Positions 27,701-36,448 of a stretch of DNA of 64,000 nt are shown piece after piece. The first letter of the stretch is position 1; each line of letters opens with the position of its first letter. The notes beneath the pieces were generated by a model. That model searched no databases. It saw only the letters and a list, made by a program, of their open reading frames with translations, and was not told the DNA's origin. Source of the DNA: FW021-bin31 sp964478125 (lineage in GTDB: Bacteria; Bacteroidota; Bacteroidia; Chitinophagales; Chitinophagaceae); assembly GCA_964478125.1 (NCBI GenBank), contig CAYZGR010000012.1, positions 1 to 64,000 on the forward strand, in the 5' to 3' direction. Position numbers and translations under genes: made by a program.

Positions 27701-29264
27701 CCACGGTCAGGGTTACCGTATAAGCGCCGGCTTTTTTATAGGTATGTGTAGGGGAGGCAGCGGTGGAAGTATTGTTAGCACTTTCAGGATCTCCAAAGTC
27801 CCAGTGGTAACTTTGGATCCGGTCGATGCTTTCAGAGGGTAATTCAAAGGTGGTTTCCAGCGGAAAACAACCAAACCCGTTAGTGGCATTGAACTTCAGG
27901 TTGGGAGCGTCGATCTTTATAAAATCTTGTTTCGTTACCGAGTCTACACAGCCATTGTCATTGGTGGCAATAAGTTTGATATCGAAATCTCCTCCCTTCT
28001 GATAGAGATGGGCAGGCTCTTTTTCCGTAGAAGTACGCTCATCCCCGAAGGTCCACTTCCAGGAAGTGGCTCCTGTGGAAAGATTTTGAAAAGTTACCGT
28101 CGCAGGAGTATCGCAATAACTGCTTTGAGGAACTGCAAAATCAGCCTTTGGGGATGGATAAGTGGTAATAGATTTGCTTACTTGTTGCTGACAACCGTCA
28201 TAATCATTGACCAATGTTACCTTATATGTACCGGGCTGGCTAAAAGCATGCTTAACATTTATACCGCTTTTAGTAGTGCCATCTTCAAATTTCCATATGG
28301 CAGACCGGGGTAAGGGGCTGCTGGTATTTTTAAAAGTTAAAGGGATATTGGCGCACCCCTTTGGAATTTCAAAATCGGCTTTGTAGGTCCCTACGTGAAT
28401 ATAATTCTCTTTGACAACCTGGTCTTTACATCCTCCGCCTCCTACAGAGGCCGTGAGCGTGACGGTATAATTCGCATTATGCGTATAGGTATGAGTAGCC
28501 GTTTTGCCGGTACCGGTTTGTCCGTCTCCAAAGTCCCAATGATATTCAATCTCTTCTTCGCTGGAAGTTGTTGCGGTAAAGTTTACAGTCATGGGAGCCG
28601 TGCAGGAAGCGGTATCATCGGCAGTGAAGTCCACCGTTATGCCCTGATTTGTGATGACTCCCTGCTTGAGGGTCGCACTGTTTTCACATCCTGCACTATT
28701 GGTGACAGAGAGTTTAATATTGAATTTTCCGGCAGCGGTATATAGATGTGTCGGATTTTGATCTGTTGAAAAGGGGCTGCCGTCTCCGAAATCCCAGGTC
28801 CATTTGGCAATATCTCCCGTTCCGGCTTGCGAATTATCGTCGAACTTCACATTGAGCGGATAACAACCGGAAGAGGGGGAAAGGGTAAAATTAACCGCAG
28901 GAGGCTCATAAACGGTAATGATCATGGTGTGCGTATCCGAGCTGACTCCATTGGAGGCCACCAGGGTGACCGTGTAAGTTCCCGGTTTTGTATATACCGT
29001 CTTGGGATTTTGGTTTTGAGAATGTTGGCCATTTCCGAGATCCCATTCCCATTTGGAAGCTCCACCGGTGGATTTATCGATAAAATGGACACTGAAGGAC
29101 CCACAGCCCGAAGTAAGGTCATCGGCAGTCGAAAAATCGGCATGTACCTCTTGTGCAAGGGTTTTTGCCGGCAGAAAAAAGCAGCAGCAGATCAAAATGC
29201 CCATCCCGCCAGATATGAAAAATGGTCTTTTTACAGGCAGTATGGATAACAAGAATTTTCCCAT
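24792..29264 (-). CDS. PKD-repeat surface protein with type-B T9SS sorting domain
   Basis: 1490 residues. Signal peptide ending TLAQ (about 38). I count about 14 tandem PKD-like domains, each with a WDFGDG-like core (several variants such as WTFGDE and WYFGNG). Then an Ig-like segment, and from about 1395 the gliding-motility-associated C-terminal domain (FIPNTFTPNNDGMND, then YNRWGQLVYE). That domain is the T9SS type-B export signal. It should be an adhesin-like cell-surface or secreted protein. No catalytic domain is seen. Confidence 0.93.
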   Translation of the reverse strand: MGKFLLSILPVKRPFFISGGMGILICCCFFLPAKTLAQEVHADFSTADDLTSGCGSFSVHFIDKSTGGASKWEWDLGNGQHSQNQNPKTVYTKPGTYTVTLVASNGVSSDTHTMIITVYEPPAVNFTLSPSSGCYPLNVKFDDNSQAGTGDIAKWTWDFGDGSPFSTDQNPTHLYTAAGKFNIKLSVTNSAGCENSATLKQGVITNQGITVDFTADDTASCTAPMTVNFTATTSSEEEIEYHWDFGDGQTGTGKTATHTYTHNANYTVTLTASVGGGGCKDQVVKENYIHVGTYKADFEIPKGCANIPLTFKNTSSPLPRSAIWKFEDGTTKSGINVKHAFSQPGTYKVTLVNDYDGCQQQVSKSITTYPSPKADFAVPQSSYCDTPATVTFQNLSTGATSWKWTFGDERTSTEKEPAHLYQKGGDFDIKLIATNDNGCVDSVTKQDFIKIDAPNLKFNATNGFGCFPLETTFELPSESIDRIQSYHWDFGDPESANNTSTAASPTHTYKKAGAYTVTLTVVTKSGCKLSFERKNYIHVGDEVEVRFDATPKETCVGTPVKFTNQSQPAGKNWTWIFPNDGGKGKTVEGKENPTYQFSTTGSKDVILQVNNNGCISQDTAKDLITVKEPVAGIKRDAYSCTDPYTIQFHDASTGAQSWHWDFGDGDTSNLQNPSHTYRSPGARHVFLTVRNGECANTADLWVQVEDEDIAFSVASEQVCKGNKISLTADNIKIPEFIGSLIWKSGDGAEKTTTVTKGEIPKVEFTYDHNGSYTPSLIVKYRYGGCRDTLQGRPVTVHGPTAAFSMSEQEICQGNRVSFTDESKPDPADAALQQWVWDYGDGSTDTATTGSIQHDFTQNGTFNIRLTVTDAKGCSDRVSDNQNNILTVNPSKALFSTPDTLICPGTTLQWDNNSEGNIINWKWDFGDGNTSADQIPEHFSYSQDSTYTVKLFIETDKGCKDSLIKTDYIKVGKPLALMKDSSAVRICRIFKDTAINLSKNYSSILWDFGDGTTASRDTAYHIYNIPGTYTQKLIVNGYSEGCQNTAERKITVTGPIGEAVISDPAGCFPHTVHFSAKNVSRAVRYQWYFGNGDASQPASDDKATYTYQHAGIYHPILQLTDDQGCDVFIPINDTLNVIVDSVNIKPAFSWPEICDSNKIKFDMSGSVFSEDELGEAPDYVWDFGDPSTINDVSNDMQPVYRYPGPGVYYPTLKINTAYNCTQEVRDTVTIPDSIALKVNATVAPGEICVGDSILLKASSNIGTNYTWMPSGDMKTPDSSLTLAWPLTNSTYKVVAFSNGNCQTDTTTVDVIVHDNPEVTTDSVLNLPTGSVIKLRASGSPDITSWKWTPPDYLDCTTCTTPTTTPRSPITYVVTVMNQFGCTDSASVQINLSCAEGKVFIPNTFTPNNDGMNDIFYPRGLGVKEVVYFRIYNRWGQLVYERTHFQMNDKSAGWKGRFKGRQLPPGVFVYQAEMICDTGKRFKVKGDVTLIR

Positions 29265-29398
29265 AGAGTTGACGACATGAATATCAGAATCAACGGTTGT
29301 CCCAGTTCATTAATTTCGGCCGAAAATAGGTATAAAGGTCTTCTACTCTGGGGAGTAACTCGTGTATGCAACGATTTGAACAGTTAAAGATAGGAAAG

Positions 29399-29469
29399 TT
29401 GCCCGACCAGGATTCGAACCCGGACAAACAGAACCAGAATCTGTCGTACTACCATTATACTATCGGGCA
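29399..29469 (-). tRNA. tRNA-Gln (anticodon CTG)
   Basis: 71 nt. Acceptor stem TGCCCGA/TCGGGCA pairs perfectly. The anticodon arm ACAGA-TTCTGGT-TCTGT gives CTG, reading CAG. T-arm with GGTTCGAATCC. CCA is not encoded. Confidence 0.95.
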
Positions 29470-29514
29470 GGGTTTCGGCTCCGTTCAGCCACAAAATGAC
29501 CCGTGGCCGAAAAG

Positions 29515-29585
29515 TTGCCCGACCAGGATTCGAACCTGGGCCGACAGGACCAAAACCTGTTGTGCTGCCGTTACACCATCGGGCA
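29515..29585 (-). tRNA. tRNA-Gln (anticodon TTG)
   Basis: 71 nt. Same TGCCCGA/TCGGGCA acceptor stem. Anticodon arm ACAGG-TTTTGGT-CCTGT gives TTG, reading CAA. It lies 45 bp upstream of the CTG isoacceptor in tandem. CCA is not encoded. Confidence 0.95.
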
Positions 29586-29662
29586 AGAGCCTACCGCTCT
29601 GTTTGAGGGCTGCAAAAATACACGTTTTTATTATTCTGGCAAGTTAAGATAAGAAAAAAACT

Positions 29663-29670
29663 TACCTTTG
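29663..29670 (+). promoter_or_regulatory. Bacteroidota -7 element (TACCTTTG)
   Basis: TACCTTTG followed by CCG, 31 bp before the TPR gene start. No clean -33 TTTG. Confidence 0.55.
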
Positions 29671-29701
29671 CCGAAATTTATATTAAAATCAAAGATCTGG
29701 A

Positions 29702-30547
29702 ATGCGCAGAAACCAGTGGCTTGTTGTTTTAGGAGGAATTGTTGCGGTAATTGCACTATATGCCTTTGGCAGGCGGGTCTCACAGGCGGGTTCCGCCCCG
29801 GCTGTTCAGGCTGCTATGCAGGGCGCCCAAATGAACCAGGCCAAGGCCGCTTCTTTTGACGATATTCTCGGTAAAGCCAAATCCGCTTTAGATCCTCAAA
29901 TGCAAATGCGAATTTCAAAGCTGGAGCATAGCGTAACACGCGGAGAGGTGAAAAGGCAACAGCTTCAGGCTTATCGTTCACTGGCGGCGCTTTGGGATAG
30001 TCTGGGCCACATTCCGATAGCAGCTCATTATACGGGGGAACAGGGACGATTAGAAGGATCAGAGCAAACCCTGACTTTTGCCGCTAACCTGCTGCTGACC
30101 CACCACGAGCATGCCAAAGATCCGGCAGTAAAGGCCTGGGAAGTGGAGGAAGCAAAAGGTTTCCTGGAGAAGGCCGTGAAGATTGCCCCAAATAACGATA
30201 CCATACAGGTGGTATTAGCCAAGAGTGAAGTGGCATCAGGTAATGTGATGCAGGGAGTACAACGGTTGCTGAAGATAACCGGGAAAGATCCTGATAACAT
30301 GGAAGCGCAAATGACCCTGGGGCAATTATCTATCACGTCGGGTCAGTTTTTAAAAGCTATAGATCATCTTAAGCGCGTGGTAGACCGCCAACCCGATAAT
30401 GTGGAAGCTATGTATTATTTAGCGGAAGCATATAAAAATACGGGAAAAACAAAAGAGGCCATCAGCTTGTTTGAAAGATGTAAACAATTGGTTAATGACC
30501 CCGGTTTCAGTAAAGAAATTGATAATTATATTGACTCTTTTAAGTAA
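29702..30547 (+). CDS. Membrane-anchored TPR protein
   Basis: 281 residues. One N-terminal TM segment (about 7-22) and then helical repeats; two or three clear TPR units in the C-terminal half (residues about 150-270, e.g. PDNVEAMYYLAEAYKNTGKTKEAI). The repeats should lie outside the cytoplasm and mediate protein contacts. It precedes the 30-residue basic gene and the RNase E/G gene. No specific partner is indicated. Confidence 0.8.
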   Translation: MRRNQWLVVLGGIVAVIALYAFGRRVSQAGSAPAVQAAMQGAQMNQAKAASFDDILGKAKSALDPQMQMRISKLEHSVTRGEVKRQQLQAYRSLAALWDSLGHIPIAAHYTGEQGRLEGSEQTLTFAANLLLTHHEHAKDPAVKAWEVEEAKGFLEKAVKIAPNNDTIQVVLAKSEVASGNVMQGVQRLLKITGKDPDNMEAQMTLGQLSITSGQFLKAIDHLKRVVDRQPDNVEAMYYLAEAYKNTGKTKEAISLFERCKQLVNDPGFSKEIDNYIDSFK

Positions 30548-30578
30548 TTTATTTCTAAACTATTAAAAAACAATTATT

Positions 30579-30671
30579 ATGCCTTGTGGAAAAAAAAGAA
30601 AAAGACATAAGATAGCAACTCATAAACGAAAGAAAAGGCTAAGTAAAAACCGTCACAAAAAGAAAAAATAG
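30579..30671 (+). CDS. 30-residue very basic conserved small protein
   Basis: The reading frame runs ATG 30579 to TAG 30671 and encodes MPCGKKRKRHKIATHK followed by RKKRLSKNRHKKKK. Well over half of its residues are Lys, Arg or His. An almost identical tiny protein is, as I recall, widespread in Bacteroidota just upstream of RNase E/G. The composition is that of an RNA-binding ribosome-associated peptide; it may be a small Bacteroidota ribosomal protein, but I cannot confirm which. Upstream spacing (31 bp after the TPR gene) and an AT-rich leader fit a real gene. Confidence 0.75.
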   Translation: MPCGKKRKRHKIATHKRKKRLSKNRHKKKK

Positions 30672-30690
30672 CCTTTTGAGTATTTGATTT

Positions 30691-30725
30691 CCGCCATTGG
30701 AGGCTCTGAATCCTCCGGATGGCGG
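30691..30725. terminator. Strong hairpin between the small basic gene and RNase E/G
   Basis: CCGCCAT/ATGGCGG stem (30691-30697 with 30719-30725), continued by GGAGG/CCTCC, over an 8-nt loop. There is no U-tract on the + strand. It could be a terminator of an unusual kind, an mRNA-stabilising element or an autoregulatory site for the downstream RNase. Confidence 0.5.
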
Positions 30726-30920
30726 AACCGAATGCATGTTCCCTGAAAAACCAATTTCACCTGTACTAAATTTTGATCAGTCAAAATAAAGAAATGCTTC
30801 TGCTTGTCAAAAGGGAGTATGATTTCTTTAGGGGTAATTATTTACTGATCGGATATAAACGCGGTCTGCTTGCTTTGTAAACGCCGGGCTGTTATTGATA
30901 ATTGGTTAAAAAATGTTTCA

Positions 30921-32468
30921 TTGGATAAAGAACTGGTCATAAATGCAACATCTTCCGGGGTAGATATTGCCTTACTGGAAGATAAGAACCTCGTAGAATT
31001 ACATCATGAAAATAATGATGTGCAATTTGGGGTGGGAGATATTTACCTGGGCAGGGTAAAAAAACTGATGCCCGGTTTAAATGCGGCTTTTGTAGATGTT
31101 GGTTATAAAAGAGATGCTTTTTTACATTACACAGATTTAAGTCCGTACATTCGTTCGCTTCTGAAGTTGACACGGATGTGCATGCATGACCGTACCAAAA
31201 AAGGTATCAATTTCTCTAACTTTAAGCCGGAGGCGCCGATTGTTAAAACAGGTAAGATTACGGATGTCCTGAACGGACACCCTAATATCCTGGTTCAGAT
31301 ATTAAAAGAGCCGATCTCTACGAAAGGACCGAGATTAAGTTGTGAAATATCTTTGCCCGGACGCTTTATTGTATTGACTCCTTTTAATGAAATGGTGGCC
31401 GTAAGTAAAAAGATTATGGCTTCCGAAGAGCGTAAGCGGTTACAGAAAACCGTAGAAGCCATACGGCCTAAAAATTTTGGTGTGATCATCCGTACCGCAG
31501 CCGAAGGAAAAACGACGGCGGAGTTACATGCAGATCTGTTGGAACTGGTAAACACCTGGGAATCAATTCAGGAAAATTTGAAAGGCGCCACACCTCCTGC
31601 CAGGATCTTAAGCGAGCAGGACCGCACTACCAGTATTCTTCGCGATCTATTGAATGAGAGCTTCAATAAAGTAGTGGTGAATGACAAAAGTATTTATAGC
31701 GATGCACGAAACTACATTCAGAAAATAGCGCCCGAGAAAAAAGATATCGTTTCTTATTATAATAATGGTGTTTCTATTTTTGACCAGTTTGGTATTACCC
31801 GCCAGGTCAAACAGTCTTTTGGGACTACCGTGAATCTGAGTAGCGGGGTGTACCTTATTATAGAGCATACCGAGGCGCTGCATGTAATTGATGTAAACAG
31901 CGGGCATAAAAGCGCCAGCAGCAACCAGGAACAAAATGCCCTGGCTTCTAACCTGGAGGCTGCCAAAGAGATCGCCCGGCAGTTGCGCCTCCGGGACCTG
32001 GGCGGGATCATTATCGTTGATTTTATTGATATGAAGCTCCCGGAGAACAAAAGAAAGGTGTATGAAGCCATTCAGCAATACATGAGTATGGACCGGGCCC
32101 GGCATTCTATTTTGTCTATTTCCCGCTTTGGGCTCATGCAGATCACCCGGCAACGTGTGCGGCCGGAATTAGAAATCTCTACGGCAGAATTATGCCCAAC
32201 CTGCCATGGTACCGGGAAGGTTAATTCCACTCTTTTGATCGCAGATGAATTGGAAAACAAGATCAAATATCTGATCAAGAACAATTATAAAAAACTGCGG
32301 TTACATGTAAACCCGGTGCTGTATGCTTATCTCAAGAAGGGGGTATACAACAAGCAATGGGAATGGTTTCTTAGCTTCGGACAATGGATCCGACTAAAAT
32401 CGGATACTTCCTGCCCTCTGATCCAGTACAATTTTTATGATGCAAATGGGGAGGAGATTAAGATTTAA
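30921..32468 (+). CDS. rng: Ribonuclease E/G family endoribonuclease
   Basis: 515 residues from TTG 30921, giving the family opening KELVINATSSGVDIALLEDK; an in-frame TTG at 30870 would add 17 residues unlike homologues. S1 domain at about 20-130 (VGDIYLGRVKKLMPGLNAAFVDVGY), then the DNase-I-like catalytic domain with VIDVNSGH and IIIVDFIDM (Mg-binding Asp pair), and the zinc-link CPTCHGTG near residue 430. It cleaves AU-rich single-stranded RNA in rRNA maturation and mRNA decay. The C-terminal scaffold of E. coli RNase E is absent. Confidence 0.95.
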   Translation: MDKELVINATSSGVDIALLEDKNLVELHHENNDVQFGVGDIYLGRVKKLMPGLNAAFVDVGYKRDAFLHYTDLSPYIRSLLKLTRMCMHDRTKKGINFSNFKPEAPIVKTGKITDVLNGHPNILVQILKEPISTKGPRLSCEISLPGRFIVLTPFNEMVAVSKKIMASEERKRLQKTVEAIRPKNFGVIIRTAAEGKTTAELHADLLELVNTWESIQENLKGATPPARILSEQDRTTSILRDLLNESFNKVVVNDKSIYSDARNYIQKIAPEKKDIVSYYNNGVSIFDQFGITRQVKQSFGTTVNLSSGVYLIIEHTEALHVIDVNSGHKSASSNQEQNALASNLEAAKEIARQLRLRDLGGIIIVDFIDMKLPENKRKVYEAIQQYMSMDRARHSILSISRFGLMQITRQRVRPELEISTAELCPTCHGTGKVNSTLLIADELENKIKYLIKNNYKKLRLHVNPVLYAYLKKGVYNKQWEWFLSFGQWIRLKSDTSCPLIQYNFYDANGEEIKI

Positions 32469-32522
32469 GCTTCTCTCTTTCTTTTTCATCATGGATGGCT
32501 TGTTTTTTGTCCCTTAAATGCC

Positions 32523-33257
32523 ATGGACATGAAAAATACCAATTGGAAAAATACTTTTTGCATAGCAGGCATGTTCATAATGTTTTCGATAGCAGCCCGG
32601 GCCGCAACTCGGTTTCATTATTCCGGGGATCCGATTAAAATTATCGAATTTACTGTGAAATATGCACCGGAAGACCAGGCTGTTAATCTTCATTGGGTTA
32701 CCGAAGATGAAAAAGGAAGCGTGCAATATATCATTGAGCGGTCGCTGGACAGCCTTCATTTCCGGATGATAGGAGAGACTAAAAGCGCTGGTAATTCCAA
32801 TAAGCAACAACATTATTATTTTTATGACTCACATCCCGTAGGTGGAAATATGTATTATCGGATTCGTGAGGTAGACACAAATGGCACGCAATATTTAACG
32901 CCCGTTATTAAGACTTATAAACCCATTGCCGGGCTGGAGCTGGCCCAGGTCTTGCTTTCTCCGGATGGCAGAGAATTGAATTTTGCCGTTATTTCTCCCG
33001 ATTCTTCGCGATCAAATGTGTTGATATCTGATGTGGAAGGGCATATAAAAGCTTCTTTTATCCTTGATATGGAAAGAGGAGCAAACATGCGCAGCATTTT
33101 TACCGGTAATTTAACTCCCGGTGTTTATTTTATTCAGATAAATGATCAGAACGGAGCCGGTTCCATCATGAAGCAATTTGTAAAAAGTGCGATCGAAAAC
33201 AAGCCAAAGGTAGATAGCATGAAGGGAAGAATAGACCGGTCTTCTATAAATCACTAG
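32523..33257 (+). CDS. Secreted protein with a T9SS type-A-like C-terminal domain
   Basis: 244 residues. Signal peptide (about 1-28, ending ARA), then a fibronectin-like module (VNLHWVTEDEKGSVQYIIERSLD, YYRIREVDTNGTQ) and a C-terminal beta-domain resembling Por secretion tails (LTPGVYFIQINDQNG...KQFVK). A basic tail of about 30 residues follows the domain, which is unusual because T9SS signals normally end near the LTPG...K motif. A small secreted beta-sandwich protein; function unknown. Confidence 0.65.
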   Translation: MDMKNTNWKNTFCIAGMFIMFSIAARAATRFHYSGDPIKIIEFTVKYAPEDQAVNLHWVTEDEKGSVQYIIERSLDSLHFRMIGETKSAGNSNKQQHYYFYDSHPVGGNMYYRIREVDTNGTQYLTPVIKTYKPIAGLELAQVLLSPDGRELNFAVISPDSSRSNVLISDVEGHIKASFILDMERGANMRSIFTGNLTPGVYFIQINDQNGAGSIMKQFVKSAIENKPKVDSMKGRIDRSSINH

Positions 33258-33269
33258 TATGGAAGGAGC

Positions 33270-35195
33270 TCATTCTTTAACAGCTACCTTTTTGCCAATC
33301 ATTTTTTTTACGGCCTCTACTATAGCAGGGACATCAAATCCTGCTTCATGGCGTTGTTCCTCAGGTTTTCCCTGTTCTATGACTTTATCGGGAATTCCCA
33401 TGATTTTTATTTTCGCCTGATAGCCGTTGGTATTCACCCATTCCAAAATGGCACTTCCGAAACCGCCTGTGATGGACCCGTCTTCAAGAGTAATGACCTT
33501 GTCAAATTTCGAGAATATTTCATGCAACAGCCTTTCATCCAGAGGCTTGACGAATCTCATATCGTAGTGAGCCGGTTGTATATCTACCGTTAGTAATTCT
33601 TTTGAAGCCTGGATGACGAAGTTACCGGGATGCCCAAAAGACAGAATAGCTATTTCCTGTCCGTCTTGTATTTTTCTGCCTTTACCTATTGGAATAGCTT
33701 CAAAAGGCGTTTTCCAATGCGAAGTGACCCCTTTTCCCCGCGGGTAGCGAATGACCATGGGGTGTGTTACAGAAGGCAGTTGAGCAGTATACATCAGGTT
33801 GCGCAGTTCCGGTTCGTTCATGGGAGCGCTTACGATCATGTTGGGGATACAACGCATGTAAGCGATATCATAGGCCCCCTGATGGGTAGCTCCGTCTTCG
33901 CCTACTAATCCGGCCCTGTCCAGGCAAAAAATGACGGGAAGGTCTTGTATAGCCACATCATGAATTACCTGATCATAACCCCTTTGCATAAAAGTTGAGT
34001 ATATATTACAGAATACCCGCATGCCGCGGGTAGCCATGCCCGCTGACAGGGTCACGGCATGTTGCTCACAAATCCCCACATCCATGGCCCGTTCGGGCAT
34101 TTCTGCCATCATGTATTTTAAAGAAGATCCCGAAGGCATAGCCGGCGTGACCGCCATGATATCTTTGTTCTTGCGGGCCAGCTCAATGATGGAATATCCG
34201 AAAACGTCCTGATATTTCGGAGGCTGAGGGCCGGGTTCCGGCTTTTGCCTGATCTCTCCGGTCACTTTGTCAAACCTGCCGGTGGCATGCCATTTGGTCT
34301 GGTCTTTTTCAGCCTGTGCATAGCCCTTTCCTTTGATTGTAACCACGTGCAGTAATTTAGGCCCCGGGATATTTTTCATATCCCTGAGCGTATCCACCAG
34401 CTTCTGTACATTATTGCCGTCTATGGGGCCGAAATACCGCATCTTTAATGCTTCGAACAAGTTGCTGCTTCGGGCCACCATTCCTTTGAGCGCCGTTTCT
34501 ATTTTGGCGGCAAGATCACGGGTTACTTTTTTCCCACGTGGCATCTTTCCCAATAGGTTCCATATTTCAGACCGGAATTTGTTGTAGGTAGGAGAGGCGG
34601 TAATATCAGTCAGGTATTCCCGTAACGCTCCCACATTCGGGTCAATGGACATGCAGTTGTCGTTGAGAATGACCAATAGGTTGGTATCTGCGACCCCGGC
34701 ATGGTTCAATGCCTCAAAAGCCATTCCTCCCGATAGGGCACCATCGCCAATAATGGCCACATGCTGCTTTTTATAGTCTCCTTTGATCCGGTCTGCCAGT
34801 GCCATTCCCAACGCGGCGGATACCGAGGTGGAAGAATGACCCACCCCGAAAGTATCATATTCGCTTTCCGCTCTTTTGGGAAAGCCGCTTAATCCTTTAT
34901 AACGGCGATTTGTATGGAACACTTTCCGACGCCCGGTTAATATTTTATGACCGTATGCCTGGTGACCCACATCCCAAACGAGCAGATCCTCAGGGGTATT
35001 GAAGACATAATGTAAAGCAGCGGTAAGTTCTACTACTCCCAGGCTTGCACCGAAATGGCCACCATAGACGCTTACGGTATCAATGATGTACTGTCTTAAT
35101 TCGTCGCAGAGTGCATTTAATTGAGCCCGGTCTAACTTTCGGAGGTCTTCCGGAGTATTGATCTGGCTGAGTAAAGGACCTGCTTCTATTTCCAT
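33270..35195 (-). CDS. dxs: 1-deoxy-D-xylulose-5-phosphate synthase
   Basis: 641 residues from ATG 35195. An upstream ATG (35237) is ruled out by a TACCTTTG promoter element between the two. Thiamine-pyrophosphate motif GDGALSGGMAFEALN-to-NDN, the transketolase pyrimidine domain and the C-terminal domain are complete. It joins pyruvate and glyceraldehyde 3-phosphate in the MEP isoprenoid pathway. Monocistronic; convergent with the secreted protein gene, 12 bp away. Confidence 0.97.
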   Translation of the reverse strand: MEIEAGPLLSQINTPEDLRKLDRAQLNALCDELRQYIIDTVSVYGGHFGASLGVVELTAALHYVFNTPEDLLVWDVGHQAYGHKILTGRRKVFHTNRRYKGLSGFPKRAESEYDTFGVGHSSTSVSAALGMALADRIKGDYKKQHVAIIGDGALSGGMAFEALNHAGVADTNLLVILNDNCMSIDPNVGALREYLTDITASPTYNKFRSEIWNLLGKMPRGKKVTRDLAAKIETALKGMVARSSNLFEALKMRYFGPIDGNNVQKLVDTLRDMKNIPGPKLLHVVTIKGKGYAQAEKDQTKWHATGRFDKVTGEIRQKPEPGPQPPKYQDVFGYSIIELARKNKDIMAVTPAMPSGSSLKYMMAEMPERAMDVGICEQHAVTLSAGMATRGMRVFCNIYSTFMQRGYDQVIHDVAIQDLPVIFCLDRAGLVGEDGATHQGAYDIAYMRCIPNMIVSAPMNEPELRNLMYTAQLPSVTHPMVIRYPRGKGVTSHWKTPFEAIPIGKGRKIQDGQEIAILSFGHPGNFVIQASKELLTVDIQPAHYDMRFVKPLDERLLHEIFSKFDKVITLEDGSITGGFGSAILEWVNTNGYQAKIKIMGIPDKVIEQGKPEEQRHEAGFDVPAIVEAVKKMIGKKVAVKE

Positions 35196-35225
35196 GGGTG
35201 AGGAAATTATTATAATGATAGATGT

Positions 35226-35233
35226 CAAAGGTA
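35226..35233 (-). promoter_or_regulatory. dxs -7 element (TACCTTTG)
   Basis: Minus-strand TACCTTTG at 35226-35233, with TTTC 19 bp upstream in place of TTTG. It sets the dxs start at 35195. Confidence 0.7.
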
Positions 35234-35394
35234 ACATTTTCTCAGAAAAAGTGAAAGCAATTGTTTAGGTTTCCGCGCCGGGAGAAGCCTGAGGAAACAC
35301 TTTTGAAGGCATTTTTTAGCACTTCATCTGGTCATCTAACCATTGATACAAATTATAATTTTGAGACAGACAAGAGTATTAATTTTGTTCATTC

Positions 35395-36426
35395 ATGCTT
35401 AAAAACATTTCTAAATATTATTGGTGGTGCCAGCTGGGGGGGTGGTTTTCCTGGATGTTCCTGAATATTATCCTGGCCAATTATTACAACCGCCCGATGG
35501 GGGTTACCTATTTTTTGAATCAGATCAGCATGGTCATCGTGGGTATCGGGCTTACGCATCTGTTACGCCTGTTCATTATTCGGAGGAACTGGTTGGAACT
35601 TCCACAGGATAAGCTTATTATCCGGCTCCCTCTGTTAGTAGCTCTTTGTGCGGTTTTTATGACATTGATCCGGGGATCGCTCATTATCGGGTTTCACCTG
35701 GGCAGTAAGGAGGAAGAGCGTTTATTTTCCTTGTGGATGTTTATCGGTTGCTCCCTGTTGATCACCACATGGACGTTATTATACTTTATGGGACATTATT
35801 TCCAGAAGGAACAGCAATACCAGTTGGATAAATTACAATTGGAGTCCATGGTCAAAGATTTGGAGTTGCGCACCATCAAGTCCCAGCTTAATCCGCACTT
35901 TCTTTTTAATTCGCTCAACAGTATCCGCGCTCTGGTAGACGAGAACCCCGAACGGGCCCGAACGGCTATTACCGAATTGTCCAATATTCTCCGAGGATCC
36001 ATGCAGGTAGAAAAACTGGAAACAGTTTGTATGCAAAGGGAGCTGAATATTATCCAGGATTATCTGGCCCTGGAATATATCCGTTTTGAAGAAAGATTAA
36101 AGGTGGATTATCAGATTGACGGAGATACGTTGAAGCTGGAGGTTCCCCCCATGATGTTGCAAACGCTGGTAGAGAATGCTATCAAGCATGGGATCTCGCG
36201 CAGGGTAGAGGGGGGAAAACTGAAAATAATTTCCCGGATGTCCGATTTGTATCATGAGATCATTATCCGCAACACGGGACAATTACCCTTGCATTTAAGC
36301 GACCAGGGCTTTGGTTTGCAGAGCACCAGACAACGATTAAATTTGTTATATAAAGGAAAGGCTTTTTTTCAAATCCACAATGTAAATGCGCATATTGTGG
36401 AAGCAAAAGTACAAATTCCATTATAA
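35395..36426 (+). CDS. LytS-type sensor histidine kinase
   Basis: 343 residues. Four hydrophobic segments (about 10-30, 42-62, 76-100, 114-134) precede a coiled linker and the His_kinase domain with phospho-acceptor H168 in QLNPHFLFNSLNS. The ATP-binding N-box is LVENAIKHG. There is no recognisable extracellular sensor domain, so it probably senses membrane or small-ligand signals through the TM helices. A -7-like TAATTTTG lies at 35380-35387. The response regulator starts 22 bp after its stop. Confidence 0.92.
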   Translation: MLKNISKYYWWCQLGGWFSWMFLNIILANYYNRPMGVTYFLNQISMVIVGIGLTHLLRLFIIRRNWLELPQDKLIIRLPLLVALCAVFMTLIRGSLIIGFHLGSKEEERLFSLWMFIGCSLLITTWTLLYFMGHYFQKEQQYQLDKLQLESMVKDLELRTIKSQLNPHFLFNSLNSIRALVDENPERARTAITELSNILRGSMQVEKLETVCMQRELNIIQDYLALEYIRFEERLKVDYQIDGDTLKLEVPPMMLQTLVENAIKHGISRRVEGGKLKIISRMSDLYHEIIIRNTGQLPLHLSDQGFGLQSTRQRLNLLYKGKAFFQIHNVNAHIVEAKVQIPL

Positions 36427-36448
36427 AATTAATTTAAAGATAAATAAT

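Noticed and set aside
29366..29647. 93-codon frame on + strand
   Set aside because: It runs antisense through both tRNA-Gln genes; the repeated PDQDSNPD/PTRIRTWAD text is the reverse of the T-arms.
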